This document shows, piece after piece, positions 25,301-36,000 of a DNA stretch of 64,000 nt. A model generated the notes under the pieces. The model did no database searches. It saw nothing but the letters and a program-made list of their open reading frames with translations, and was not told where the DNA came from. Made by a program: the position numbers and the translations under genes. Origin of the DNA: Siderastrea siderea (taxonomy: Eukaryota; Cnidaria; Anthozoa; Scleractinia; Rhizangiidae); NCBI GenBank assembly GCA_964030785.1, contig OZ034978.1, positions 17,763,453 through 17,827,452 on the forward strand, in the 5' to 3' direction. Within the stretch, counting starts at the first letter, position 1. The number at the start of each line of letters is the position of its first letter.

Positions 25301-25475
25301 GCCCAGGCCTATTCGTACGCAGTCATTCGATCGACGCGTGTTAGCTTTACTACAAACTATAAGAGTAACAAGATTCATACTGCTTACCGTCTGCTTGAAA
25401 GGACAAAAAGATTACAAAAAAGAGCATTCTTGGAAATAAACACAACATTGCTCTTCTCCATTCTGCAGCCGCCAT
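10302..25475 (-). CDS. TYW1: TYW1, tRNA-4-demethylwyosine synthase, complete 21-exon gene
   Basis: TYW1 is the radical-SAM enzyme that condenses N1-methylguanosine-37 of tRNA-Phe with pyruvate carbons to give the tricyclic core of wybutosine. Minus-strand exons, 5' to 3': 25475-25388, 24511-24327, 22003-21884, 21575-21474, 21232-21047, 20601-20502, 18407-18235, 17268-17143, 17007-16962, 15756-15688, 15483-15431, 14976-14858, 14550-14441, 14119-14048, 13436-13331, 12913-12778, 12393-12283, 11777-11709, 11369-11271, 10865-10809, 10463-10302. All junctions are GT-AG, and the total of 2289 nt gives 762 residues plus stop, near the human length of about 732. Seen: a hydrophobic N-terminus, a membrane segment near 52-73 ([20 protein letters not shown]), flavodoxin FMN-loop [12 protein letters not shown] at 120-131, [14 protein letters not shown], an acidic linker, radical-[11 protein letters not shown] (Cys 447, 451, 454) followed by [21 protein letters not shown] and terminal ISGC. 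Introns hold several transposons. The donor after 12778 (GTTTGA) is weak. Confidence 0.95.
14570..14720. repeat. Decayed foldback-type repeat in a TYW1 intron
   Basis: Contains 'caacttgcaacgcaac' and 'cgttgcgagacaagttg' in inverted arrangement, similar to the motif set of the palindromic element at 55653-55919. It lies in the intron between the exon with the radical-SAM cysteines and the next exon. No clear ends or target duplication were found. Confidence 0.4.
18685..19974. mobile_element. Element bounded by inverted arrays of TGAGTCA
   Basis: Six TGAGTCA motifs lie in 18685-18731 and five TGACTCA motifs in 19936-19974, in inverted orientation, with the same irregular spacing (AA, A or no base between units). 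The arrays look like terminal inverted repeats of a 1.3-kb element in a TYW1 intron. The interior has no coding block. The heptamer is the AP-1 (Jun/Fos) consensus, so the arrays could bind AP-1 whatever their origin. Confidence 0.5.
22284..23721. mobile_element. Inverted-end element in a TYW1 intron
   Basis: The left end reads GGGTGATTCCAGAAAATATC and the right end is its reverse complement with one or two changes (GGGTGGTTCCAGAAAATATC), each followed inward by 'ccatgggyggcatct' and by several 'cggaattcc' repeats separated by C-runs. ATT borders both ends, a possible 3-bp duplication. No transposase frame was found inside the 1.4 kb. Confidence 0.6.
24744..24999. repeat. Two-unit tandem repeat, ~128 bp, in TYW1 intron 1
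   Basis: The phrases 'cttagac(a/g)atgaactta' , 'ctgaaaggaagtga' and 'agactgtcgaatgcccc' occur twice at a spacing of about 128 bp. A G17-type run follows at 25020. No coding content. Confidence 0.65.
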
Positions 25476-25681
25476 CTTGTTCTTACACAACGTGCTTTTT
25501 CCGCTTGCTCGCGACAAGCGCGGTTACAAAGTCAGCTTGGAACGCCTGTCGATAATTGCAGTTGAAGACCTTGATTCTTGCTTGAGTTTTCTTCTAACTT
25601 GTTACGCAGTTCTTGAAGCGGAAGAGTTCCAATTGAAGAGCTTTTCTTTGTCTACTACGATGTTTCTGACGGAGAAGAATC
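25476..25681. promoter_or_regulatory. Probable bidirectional promoter of TYW1 and POP5
   Basis: The start codons of TYW1 (minus, 25475) and POP5 (plus, 25682) are only 206 bp apart, so both promoters and 5'UTRs must fit here or overlap the genes. The TYW1 start sits in CAAGATGGCGGC, which matches the YY1 consensus often found at start codons of housekeeping genes. No TATA box is obvious. Shared regulation is inferred from spacing. Confidence 0.65.
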
Positions 25682-28616
25682 ATGGTCAGATATAAAAAGA
25701 GGTTAGTCCTGTACACACGCAATCAGACAGACAGGTTGATCACGCTATCCTGCGACCCAGTTATCTTTCCTCCCCAACAAATCAGTGAAGTATTATGTCA
25801 CTGTTGACATATGCAACAATAACTCAAATTTCTGTGTTGAAATCTTTGATCATGTAGGTATTTGTTAGTGGAAATTTCATTTGAAGATAACAAAGTTGAT
25901 GACAGCATTACAAGTAAATGTGTCTACGAGACAGTGAAGAGCGCAGTGCAAGAAGCCCATGGGGATTACGGGAGGGCTTGTCTCGCTCGCTCTTTGAAAG
26001 GTAGCAGTATTTATAGGGATGTTCCATTTTTCGCTGCACTTCTTTCTACACCTCTTCCCAAGAATATCAGGTTCCTCTTCAACCACAGGCAGACCACCCT
26101 CTGTTCATGTGGTGTGTTTACTGCAAATAAAAAAGCACCACTCGTGACTCAGTTAATATTTTATTTAAACGTAATTGAACCATAAAGGTAAAGAATACTT
26201 AAATATCTGTACTAGTCAAACAAAAATCTCAACCAATTGAATCGCCTCAAAATTAAGTCTCAGGTAACAGTAAATACACCACACAAACAGAGGGTGGTCT
26301 TCCTGTACCTGAACAAAATTACAAATACATGATCAAGGGCACACCCTTTATTCCTTACTCTGAAAAAAAAACTAAGCTCCTACTTAATCAAGACCAGAAC
26401 AATGGCTGAGCAACTACATAAGAAGTTGTTCTGGTGCTGAGGTAAGATGAAATGTCTAAGTAAGATTTAAGTTTTTATGGTGCAGGTGTTTTTCTTTAAT
26501 GTACAGCCCCAAAGGCAATCTGCTACAAGGTTAAGTTTTGAAAAAGATAGGAATATAGAGTAAGAGTAATGTTTGAATTGGCTAAAAATCTTGTACAAGA
26601 GCCAAATTCATGTGTAAATCACAATTTCACTAGAGGCACTACAAGTAACAGCCATTTATTACGCAAATAATCAAACTTAAAAACTTAAAAAGCTGAGGGC
26701 AAATTATTAACAGTTTGGAATAATTTGTATGACACTGCATTTCATTTCTCTCTTCCATAACAGTTATAATTGACATTGATTGTTTATTGTTGTGTCAACT
26801 TTAGTGAAGTATGTGAACCCACTTACTGGAGTGGCCTTCGTAGCCTGTGGTAGGGATTACTACAGAATGGTTTGGTCTGCAATCACTTTTATCAGGAAGT
26901 TCAAGAAGAGACTATGCATGTGCCGAGTGCTTCATGTTGGAGGTGATAATCATTCTAATTACAAGCTGACATGGTTTTAATGTATTATACTGTTCATACA
27001 GTTTTGGGTAGGCTTTTGTACAAATTATATGCTTTCTTCACCAGAATAATGCTTTTGCTAACTGCTTTAATTTTTCCAGTATAGTGGTTGTCTCAGTATA
27101 ATGCTTGGCATGGTAATCTTTTAGTTATAGCATGGGACTTTCGATCTGACGATCGCAAGATCACAGGGGCAGTGGTTGGAGGCTAATTGGTCTCTGCATT
27201 GCATCATGTTGTTTCCTTAGACAAGAAACTTTACGCCATATTTTCTCTCTCTACCCAGGTGTATAAATGTATACTGGCTAACTGTTAGGGAATCCTAACA
27301 CAAAAGCTGGGGGGTAACCCTGCGATGGACTAGGATGCCATAGAGGGGGGAGTTGTGATGCTCCAAGTTTCTTCATGCCACAAAAACTGGCGTTAAGCTC
27401 TGGCCTGGATGAACCTTATGCCTCATTCAGTTGAGTGGATCAAATTCACATCAAAGGCTTCTACATAATTAGACATGTGAATAAATGTTTCTCAAGTCAC
27501 TAATCAAGTCATTCACATGGACATTAAACTAACAACTGTTGTAGGGGTATCATTTGTTATTGTACCCTCCTCGACACAGTCCTATGTAGGTTAGAACTAA
27601 TCAATAGAACTGATTCTGTTTTAGTTATTTTCTTTAAGTTTGCATTTATCTGATATGGTTTAAGTATCAGACAAAAATGGCAGTAAAATGCTAGCATTAT
27701 TGTTAAATCGTTTACCTAGCATAGTACACCAAAAATGCTAGCATGATGTACTAAAGCTTAGTTTTAGTCATTCACATTCTGGCTCTCCACAGGGACACTG
27801 CGCTCCTGTCAGAGATTCCTAATACATCACAATAAAGACCAGTTGTTACAGTTACTTCAGCATTGTAAAACACCAGGTATAGTTAGAGCCACTTAGTAAT
27901 ACATGTAATACTTAGAAACCACTTAAAGTCAGAAGGCAAATTCAATGTTTGTGTGTATTTCATTCTGCTGTACATAATTTTATTGCTTTGCCTTTTCTGA
28001 TCTGCTTTCAACATTCAGTGCACATGACAATAAGGAACTATTCCAGTAACACTTTTTTCCAGGCAGGCACATGTCACGTAGCTTGTTCCTGTACAGTTTC
28101 TTTCCAAGGACTATAATTTCATGTAACTGGAACTCAATTCTGATTCAAACAAGGGCCCCGAGTAATACATATTTAATAGTCTTACTGTTTAAGGAATTTT
28201 ATTAAAATCTATTTTCTTGATTTGTTTGTGGTTTCTTTGATATTTATGTACAACCTTTCTTGATTTGAAAGGATTGAACAGTTAAACATTATTTTATTCT
28301 TGTACGAAGTTGTCTCACACCTGGCAGTGCTCAGCAACAGTGCTGGACCTGTATATTATAAGAAAAATTAAAATTTTTTAGTAAGATCAGAAAACCACTC
28401 AGGGATGGACTTCACCTTTTATTAAGCCGTTAACTTTATTTCTTGTTTGTTTTAGTGGAGCGGAGGAAAGTTAGAAGGACAATAAAGAAAGCTGAAAAAT
28501 ACGAAACTTCCCTGGACCCCTTTGAAACCAAGAAAAGGAAAGCAAGTGCGAAAAGAAATGACTCCAAGACCATTTCAGACGTGCCTTCTGATAAGGATGA
28601 TTTTGACTCTGATTAA
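25682..28616 (+). CDS. POP5: POP5, ribonuclease P/MRP protein subunit, complete 5-exon gene
   Basis: POP5 is a conserved protein of RNase P (removes tRNA 5' leaders) and RNase MRP (rRNA processing) in the nucleus and nucleolus. Exons: 25682-25701, 25858-26000, 26805-26942, 27793-27876, 28456-28616. All introns are GT-AG, phases match, and the total of 546 nt gives 181 residues, slightly longer than the human protein (163). Seen: MVRYKKRYLLVEISF at the start, GDYGRACLARSLKVKYVNP, the hallmark YYRMVWSAITFI, RVLHVGGTLRSCQRFLI, then a lysine-rich, acidic C-terminal tail ending DDFDSD. The tail is typically variable. The gene is divergent from TYW1 with about 206 bp between start codons; an AATAAA lies at 28864. 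Confidence 0.95.
26083..26309. repeat. Short inverted-repeat element in POP5 intron 2
   Basis: The left arm 26083-26123 ('gaccaccctctgtt' core) and the right arm 26268-26309 ('aacagagggtggtc' core) are near-complementary over about 40 bases, enclosing about 145 bp. No target duplication is clear. Probably a MITE remnant. Confidence 0.5.
27130..27440 (+). repeat. SINE-like repeat (copy C)
   Basis: Shares with the copies at 40 and 40921 the body phrase 'ctgcgatggactaggatgcc', then 'ttcttcatgccacaaaaact' and 'gttaagctctggcc'. It is in POP5 intron 3. The head (27130-27180) is diverged, with a degenerate B-box-like stretch. Confidence 0.6.
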
Positions 28617-28863
28617 CAAAAAAATCACCTCAAAGTTTATTGTTCCTTTTAATAATGTGTGAATTTTAATGTTTAAGACTTCAGCAACATTTTTTTTTTC
28701 ACTACTGACAATCATCATAAGGGAAGTCTGAAAAAAATAGCAAATTCTGGTTCAACTTGTTCAAGAGGTGATGGTGACGTGCTGTAAATGGTGGATTTCA
28801 ATTCACTTTGTCTTTCATGGTCATTTGGTTGTCAAAATAATTATGATGGATGGCAGTGAAGAC

Positions 28864-28869
28864 AATAAA
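28864..28869 (+). terminator. Candidate polyadenylation signal of POP5
   Basis: First AATAAA noted after the POP5 stop, 248 bases downstream on the same strand; consistent with a short 3'UTR. Confidence 0.5.
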
Positions 28870-31318
28870 TATTGAAACAAAAGAACTGTAAGAGGCAGAG
28901 GGGAAAAATTTTATATTCATGCTCACAAATTCTTCTCTCGTAGTTCTTAAGATTGAGTGGTAAATAGAAAATATAGAAGTGATAAAAAAAGTTTTCAAAA
29001 AGATGTCAAAATGTTTTCACTGATTAAATACTTTGTGTGAGTGTCAGTGGTATGGCATGTGGCACTGCAGAAGCCTGACTGCCTCCTAAAGGTGCCACAG
29101 CAAATAACTTGGCAGACTTTCCACTTTACAAAAAAGTTTGGTAACCAAACTATCTTCATTGTAAAGTTATGCTAAATAGTTTTCAATTGAATAGTCACAC
29201 TTGTATTCGAAGACACAACTTTAGAACCACCAAGTGTATGTGTATACTACACAGCACCAAAAGGAATGTAATGTTTAAAAGAACTCGTTTGAATGGTAAC
29301 ATGACATTAGAGATTCGTTCACACAAAAAAATGGAACCATTGCATCACTCAGTGACTTCAGGGGAGAAAGGGTTCAGGTAACTGACCATCTCTGTTGACG
29401 CCCTTCGCGACACCATCCTTCTGTGTGTTGTTTTGGAGCGATCACTTTCTGACAGAAAGATTAAGAAAACCTTAAGAAAAACGTTTGTTAATTAGTTATT
29501 TAACTACCTGTTCAAAGATAACGCTAATTACTGTAGTTGCTGCCTCGACCAAATAGGCCTGCCCAGGATAATTGCACAAACTTTGAATTCATGTCCTTGT
29601 GTAGATTTCAGTAAATTCCTTATGTCTTCTTGTTTACTTTGACTGCTTTCAAATGGTAGCTGCAGTGGAAGTGCTATTAAAAAAGGGAAATGAAACACTT
29701 GGTTGAGGTTTAATCCCAGTTAGCATGGACCCTCTCTTGCTCTTTCTCCCACTCAAGAGAGTTTTATGGCACCAGATGCCATTACTGACATGCTCAATGT
29801 TGGGTCAGTAGGCCATGTCCGAATATCTTTAGCCTCAAAAGGATAAGCACCAAGCATCGCTCTGAAAGAGGCCAAAATAACTCAGAAATAACATATTTGA
29901 ATAATTTGGAAGCCAAAAAGACATTGGAGAGATCTGCACATTCCCATATGACACTTGATTAACCGCCCGTACAGCTTTAGTGGAAAAATATCTGACAAGA
30001 AACCACGCACTGAGAAGTGCAAATTAAGGTCGACTTAGGATTACATTCCTTGAAGGAAAGTATAGGGATTCTGACATAAACGAAGTATATATAAAATATG
30101 TTGTTGATAAACTTTTCTTTCATGTTTTTGTTTCGTTTGTTTGATGATGTTGTAATTGGTCCGTCAGAAACGTTAATTTTATAACTGACACACCCATTTA
30201 AAAGCCTGCAACACACAAACAAAGGATGGTAGGCCTGTGGTGCCATACCAGAGGGGATCAGGTAAGAACTCTGACTTGTGCGTGCAAAGTGTTCCTTGAA
30301 GAAGACAAACGATAACTTTACTCGTGACTGCTCTCGGGAGAAAAGTTCATGAAGAACTGGGCTGTTGACAACAAATCTGGCGTATAACAGGTAAAATAAT
30401 TTATTTTCAACTCGTTTTGATTTAATAAGATTAACAATAATTCAGCACAGACTTAATTTTACGTCAGAGTTACTTTCAAGCTTGTTAAAATTTGGTCTGC
30501 TAGGCCGCGCAAGTTTCTTTGTTTGTTCAACAGCTCTAAAAGATTCATTTGCAGGGATAACACAACCAGCAAAACATTTGCACCTCGAAAAAAAAATGGT
30601 TTATTCAATTTGTTGAATTTTTTTTCAGATGAATTCGTAGCTTCGTGTTTTTGACGAAGTTTTATTGGTTTATTTTGAGCTCCGCTTAAAATGTTTAATT
30701 CGACGCTGTCACACAATTCTCATATAATCTATTAACATCGCATGTTTTGTTCGCTCTATGACAAGTTTGTTAGTCCTACGTAGCTGTACTGTTAAGTTTC
30801 TTTATTTTCCCTCCCTACCCACCCGCTTTCGGGTCGAGAAGTTTGTTTGTGGAGTGATCTTGTAGTCTTTCTCATTTGTTTTGTCATTTCACGGAATAAA
30901 TCTCTCATTGTGCCAAACAAAGTGAATTGTGGTTGTTCTTTGTTGATCCGTATGGTACTATAGTAGCTAGGAGAATTTTAATATTACACAAGGGTGTTTG
31001 TTTACGTACTGAGTATCAACAATATTTCGTCGAGGCCTTTTTTATTTGGTTGTTCGTTTGAGGCTTTGCGAGGAAACCTTCACTCGTGTTTAATTCAAAT
31101 TACTAGAAGTGTTTCTGCAATCACTGATTTGTTTACCAGAAAATCCTAAAATCAACTTCTCCTTAGCTTTTGTGAGTTACTCACAGAGCTCTACGAGCCC
31201 TTGAAGTGTAATAAAAAGAGTTTAATTTATAAGAACGGAAAAGGAAATTATGAGGCTAATTTGAGCTTACAGATAACGGACAAACAAAGGTTTCGGTTAT
31301 TTATTTATTTTTTTGTGT
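28870..31318. other. Intergenic, no gene recognised
   Basis: AT-rich with scattered short frames, none with recognisable domains or paired splice sites. Nothing else stands out before the 147-bp element at 31328. Confidence 0.5.
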
Positions 31319-31327
31319 AATTTTTTT

Positions 31328-31474
31328 GGGTGTCAGTAAAACGCGGGGTCGGGGTCGGGGTCGGGGTCCATTGTTCTTTTGTTTCGTTTTCTGTTGTCTT
31401 GCCCTAACCAAAACATAAAACCGAAAACGAAACAAAAGAACAATGGACCCCGACCCCGCGTTTTACTGACACCC
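31328..31474. mobile_element. 147-bp Mutator-like MITE with a G-quadruplex motif
   Basis: The ends are GGGTGTCAGTAAAACGCGGG and its exact reverse complement, and the whole is flanked by a 9-bp duplication AATTTTTTT (31319-31327 and 31475-31483). A 9-bp duplication fits Mutator-type elements. The left arm carries four GGGGTC units in a row; the right arm carries two. No coding capacity. Confidence 0.75.
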
Positions 31475-31952
31475 AATTTTTTTAGCACTTTTTCTTTTCT
31501 TTTAATTTAAGAGAGGGTCCATGTGAGAACCATGCAAACGGGTCTACAATGCGTCTCTCCGATTTCCCTCAAATTTGGCACACATGTGCAACTTCACTAG
31601 TATACCTATACCCTGTGGAACAGTTTGGCTGAATTGTCTATTGTTTAGGAGAAATGTCAATCAAACTGTCACATCAACAAATGTGCTCAAATTTGAGGCA
31701 AAATTTACCCCAAATTTGATCACCTCGTACAAGCACAATATGGGAAGAAACGAAATGTCATATCTACTGACAGTAGTTCTAACCCTTAACAAAAGAACAG
31801 TGTACAGTAAACTGTTGTCGGTTAATTCGTTTGTCTAGAATTCAAATATCAATTCACGTTATTGAATTTACGCCCGTGAAGTGGGGTCTTCATAGTCGCT
31901 ATTTGTGGAGATGCGGCGCTATCTCAATCCAGTTGAAACTGTCATTAGATTG

Positions 31953-32308
31953 CCAAAGAAATAGTCATTCTTTTTCACAAATAAAAACTCTGTAAAGTTT
32001 AGGTTGGTTGACAGTATCTTCATCAATAAATGTCCATAATGCCATTTCGATATGCAAATGAGCTCAACATGAAAATCCTCATCCGTTGAAGCTTAATGTA
32101 AGAAAATATAATTTTCTCAAACAAATAATGTCAAAGAAATGGCCTTTCTTTTTCACAAATAAAAACTCTGTAAAGTTTAGGTTGGTTGACAGTATCTTCA
32201 CCAATAAATGTCCATAATCCCATTTCGATAGGCAAATGAGCTCAACATGAAAATCCTTATCAGTTGAAGTTTAACGTAAGAAAATAGAATTTTCTCAAAC
32301 AATAATGT
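31953..32308. repeat. Two-unit tandem repeat, ~178 bp
   Basis: The phrases 'cacaaataaaaactctgtaa', 'gacagtatcttca' and 'gcaaatgagctcaacatgaa' occur twice, 179 bp apart, and the start of a third unit ('tcaaagtcatt') follows at 32309. Units differ at a handful of sites. No coding content. Confidence 0.8.
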
Positions 32309-32551
32309 CAAAGTCATTAAAAACATATTTTGCAGCAACAGTTCGTTTCTCTTGCCAAAATTTTGGTAGCGTAGCTTCGCAATTTAACATAACCAGAAGC
32401 ATATAGCCAACGTGAACGAAAACAAACAACATACCGACTTACTGTTGATATCCGTTGAGACAAGTTGTCCACCTAAAGAACTTCTTGCCATTAAAAAGAC
32501 ACTTCCTTTGAAGGTTGGTTATCGTATATTGTTTGGCTTTCGTGGCACTTA

Positions 32552-32853
32552 AGCCGCGGCTACACGAGCGATTTTTTGCTTGCGATGGTGATGCGATTTT
32601 TTTGAAAATTGTGGCGTCACCAGCGCGCGGAGAAAATCGCATGTGTAGCCACCCTCGCACAGGTGATGCGACAGATGAAAAAATCGCAGAAAAAAATCGC
32701 GAGAAATTCAATGAGTTGAATTTTTTGCGACTAAATCACGGACTTCGTCAGAGGGTGGCTACACAGGCGATTTCGCCGCGCGCTGGCGACGCGACAATTT
32801 CAAAAAAATCGCATCACCATCGCAAGCAAAAAATCGCTCGTGTAGCCGCGGCT
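32552..32853. mobile_element. 302-bp foldback MITE with TTA duplication
   Basis: The ends AGCCGCGGCTACACGAGCGA and the reverse complement are identical, and the arms continue inward with strong complementarity ('gattttttgcttgcgatggt'). TTA flanks both ends (32549-32551, 32854-32856), which fits PIF/Harbinger-type insertion. The second pair of inverted motifs ('ggtggctacac') near the middle gives a nested structure. It lies about 60 bp upstream of the promoter module at 32911. Confidence 0.75.
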
Positions 32854-32910
32854 TTATCACGCCATGGTTATTTTGCTGAACAGATGTGATCGAACGAGCT
32901 GACAACGGCT

Positions 32911-33055
32911 ACGGAGCCCAGTTAGGGCCATGGAAAATTTACGCCCGATTTTTATTTTCCCGACTTTTTTCTCGACTTTTTTCCCGACTTTTTTCTCGAC
33001 TTTTTTCCCGACTTTTTCCTCGACTTTTTTCCCGACTTTTTCCCCGACTTTTTGT
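32911..33055 (+). promoter_or_regulatory. 49-bp module plus 12-bp minisatellite upstream of the E3 ligase gene
   Basis: Bases 32911-32959 are identical to 44655-44607 on the minus strand. They are followed here by about eight copies of a 12-mer, TTTTTTC(C/T)CGAC, ending some 45 bases before the ATG at 33099. The same order (49-mer, 12-mer array, about 45 bases, ATGGCGG) is found before the integrase-like gene on the other strand. Its position suggests a promoter and 5'UTR, which is inference. Confidence 0.6.
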
Positions 33056-33098
33056 TACCGCTGAAACTTCGTGGATTCAAGTTTCACCTCCTGGAAGC

Positions 33099-36000
33099 AT
33101 GGCGGAGTCCACATCTCCTTCCGGGCCGTCGATCTCGTCGCTGGAGAAGGTGAGATAACCGTAAATCAAATAAGTTAATCCAGCTTCTCTTAGCTGCCGT
33201 TTTGATCGTGAAATAGGCATGATGATTTCCTTAGCTGTTTATTGTTTACATGTTCATAACGGCACGCTTCGATGTGTTATGCGCCGATCAATTCGAAAGT
33301 TCAACATCCCCCCCTCGGGCAAGCCCCGGGCATTTGAACTTTTGAAGATTGTCTTGTTCAAATTCCCTCCCCTCGGGGCAAGAAAGTCGTTCAAATGCCC
33401 CACCAATTAGTACTGAACTACCTCTCCTCAAAGGCAAATTTAGTCTTCAATCAACACTGTTCACACTTTTCAAAGAGAGAGATGCCGTAATGACACCTTC
33501 AAACTTCTTTTTAAGACCCTTTTGAAAGTTAACAAAGGCGAAATTCTATCTTGTAAATCCGTCAAACCCTGCAAAAACCGAAAAAACTCACGGGCGTATT
33601 ACGTCAGGACAAGAGATAAATCTGGTTCAAACTCCCCACCCTTCCAACGCAACGTTCAAATTCCCCCCTCCCTGGGCACGATGCACAGTCAAATGCCCGG
33701 GGTATGCCCGGGGGGGGGGATGTTGAAGTTTCGAATTGATCGGCGCATTACGGGCATGCATTAGCTGCGAAACGAAACTTTCCATTTAGCCAAAAATTCT
33801 CGGTTTGAAATTCCAGATACTTTCCCTGTCAAATGGAGACTAGGCTATCTCAATACAAGCGAAGAACGTCAATTTCATTTCCAAATTTACAATCTGACTG
33901 GTTTAAAATCTAAAACTTGTGGATCGCGCGATGGGACAGATTAGCCAAACTCATGGAGACAACTTTGCCAAGGAAAGTGAAATTATGTGGAGCAGCGGAA
34001 GTGATTTTGACTTTGTTTAAATAGCAGCTACCTGTTGCTTTGCGGAAGAATTAATTAGAGTACAAAACCATCGAGTCTACATCACTGTTTGTAGGCTAAC
34101 TTAATTACTAAGACGAGTTTGTGGTGTGTGCAGCAAAAATGGACATTTCGTGTTAATGGAACAGTAATTTTTGTTCCAATCCGGATGGACTGCAAAAAGT
34201 GGAGTGCCTGCGAAGGTCTTCCGCTTGTTCTAAATGACAGAATTATCTGTACATTCATGCAGACAATAGAAGTAACCCCACTGGATGTCTAAAGCTTTTT
34301 CATGAAAAATCACTACATGAAGAATTACAACCACAGCACCACCGATGTTTTGTGGATTTTTTTCTTCAAAGTCTAGTTTGATCTAATCCTGTATCAGACT
34401 GACTTCAAAAATATGGCTGATAAAATATTAAATCAAGTGTTTAAATGACACAGACTGTTGTGGAAACCTACTGATTGTTTAATGCTCTGTGTTTGAATAG
34501 CCATGCTTTAGCTGTACTTCTTATATTTTTAACCCTGAGGAAGGTTTTTAAATAAAACCGAAATAATGGCACGGTTCATTTTCCAGTTATGAGTTTATTG
34601 TAAACGGTTTTCCTGGAACAAAATGACTTAACAGGTTGTTTTTCATAGAATGTTATATTTTTAACATAGGTCTGCCAATTTTTAAGACAAAGGGATGTCG
34701 GAGAAGAGACAATTGCTAGATTTCAAGCTGAAAAGGTACGGTTTTATATTGTTGTTTTCCTTTTAACAACTGCAGTAAAGTTTCCAAAATAAAGCTTATC
34801 ATGTATCTTATAACCTGGTATTATGTGGGCCATAACCTAAGATAAAAACAGCAAACAAGATGGCTATTATTAGATAGGTTATTATATTATTAAGCTTTGT
34901 TTATGTGGAAGGAGGGTGGCCCTACCAAAAGTACCACCCTACTACAAGAGAAAAAGGTAACCCTCATTTATCTGCAAAGGGTCATCCCTATAGGGCCATC
35001 TTGCCTATTCATGCTTATTCAGCCTGGCCTGGTGGGGGTGGGGGCACTTTTTGAGTATTGAGGCTGTGACAATGAAATTTTGAGGATTAAGTTAGAATTT
35101 ACATTTAAAAATGTTTCCTTTGACCCTGTAGACTGAATAGGGTTAAGGCCTTGGAACTGAAAACATCTCGCAGTAGGACTTGAAGTCAACTGAATGTTAC
35201 ATAATATTATTATTTCTGCCACACATGCTCATTTCTGTGGAATTCGCAGCAGTGATTTTGATTGTAAGCAGTTTTTTGCCTGAACTGATGACTTTGTTTT
35301 CTCGTCTCTGATCCTTGATTGATCTTTGGCTTTTGACTCACTTTTGATAGTGCATTCTTAAATTTGCTTCCAAACTGCTATTGCTGAATTCCCAATTCCG
35401 CTGATTTAACCTGGTGAGCATATAGCACCAAAAATATCCCCATTTGTAAGTGTGCAAAGTCATTTTGGGGTGGGTGACCCTACCTTAAGCAATTACATGG
35501 TCACCCTATCTCTATGCAAACAGGGCCTTAGCACTGATTGATATCCTGTGTGACATCTTTCACCAGATGGATATCTCTGCTATTATTATAGCATCAGATA
35601 ACCTGCTAGAGGACTTGGGCCTATCCAAAGTTGGTGATAGACTGAGTTTAAGAGGATTCTGTACAAAGGAAGTGGAGAGAGTACATGAAAAGGAGGCAGA
35701 ACATACAAGAGAACAAAAAAGGTCGTATTTAGAGGCCTTTTTCTTGCGTAAGAAGGTGAAGAAACCACCACTGCAAAGTAGTAGCCCTAGTGACATCTCA
35801 GAGAAATCCAAATCCAAAAAGATCCAAATTGGATGGAAGCATTTTAGTGAAAAGGAACACAAGTTTGTCCTTGTTCCTTTGGCAAAGGGAGGAGGAAGCA
35901 GAATGATAGACATGCCTCTTTCCTCAAACAGATGGGATGTAATGAAAGCTGCTAAGGAATTGTTTTTCCCAGATGGAGAGTCTCTATATGGGAACATGGA

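Noticed and set aside
32886..33158. Plus-strand 90-codon frame joining RLF repeats to the ligase N-terminus
   Set aside because: The part before ATG 33099 is the minisatellite; the shared arrangement at the integrase-like gene places the start at ATGGCGG.
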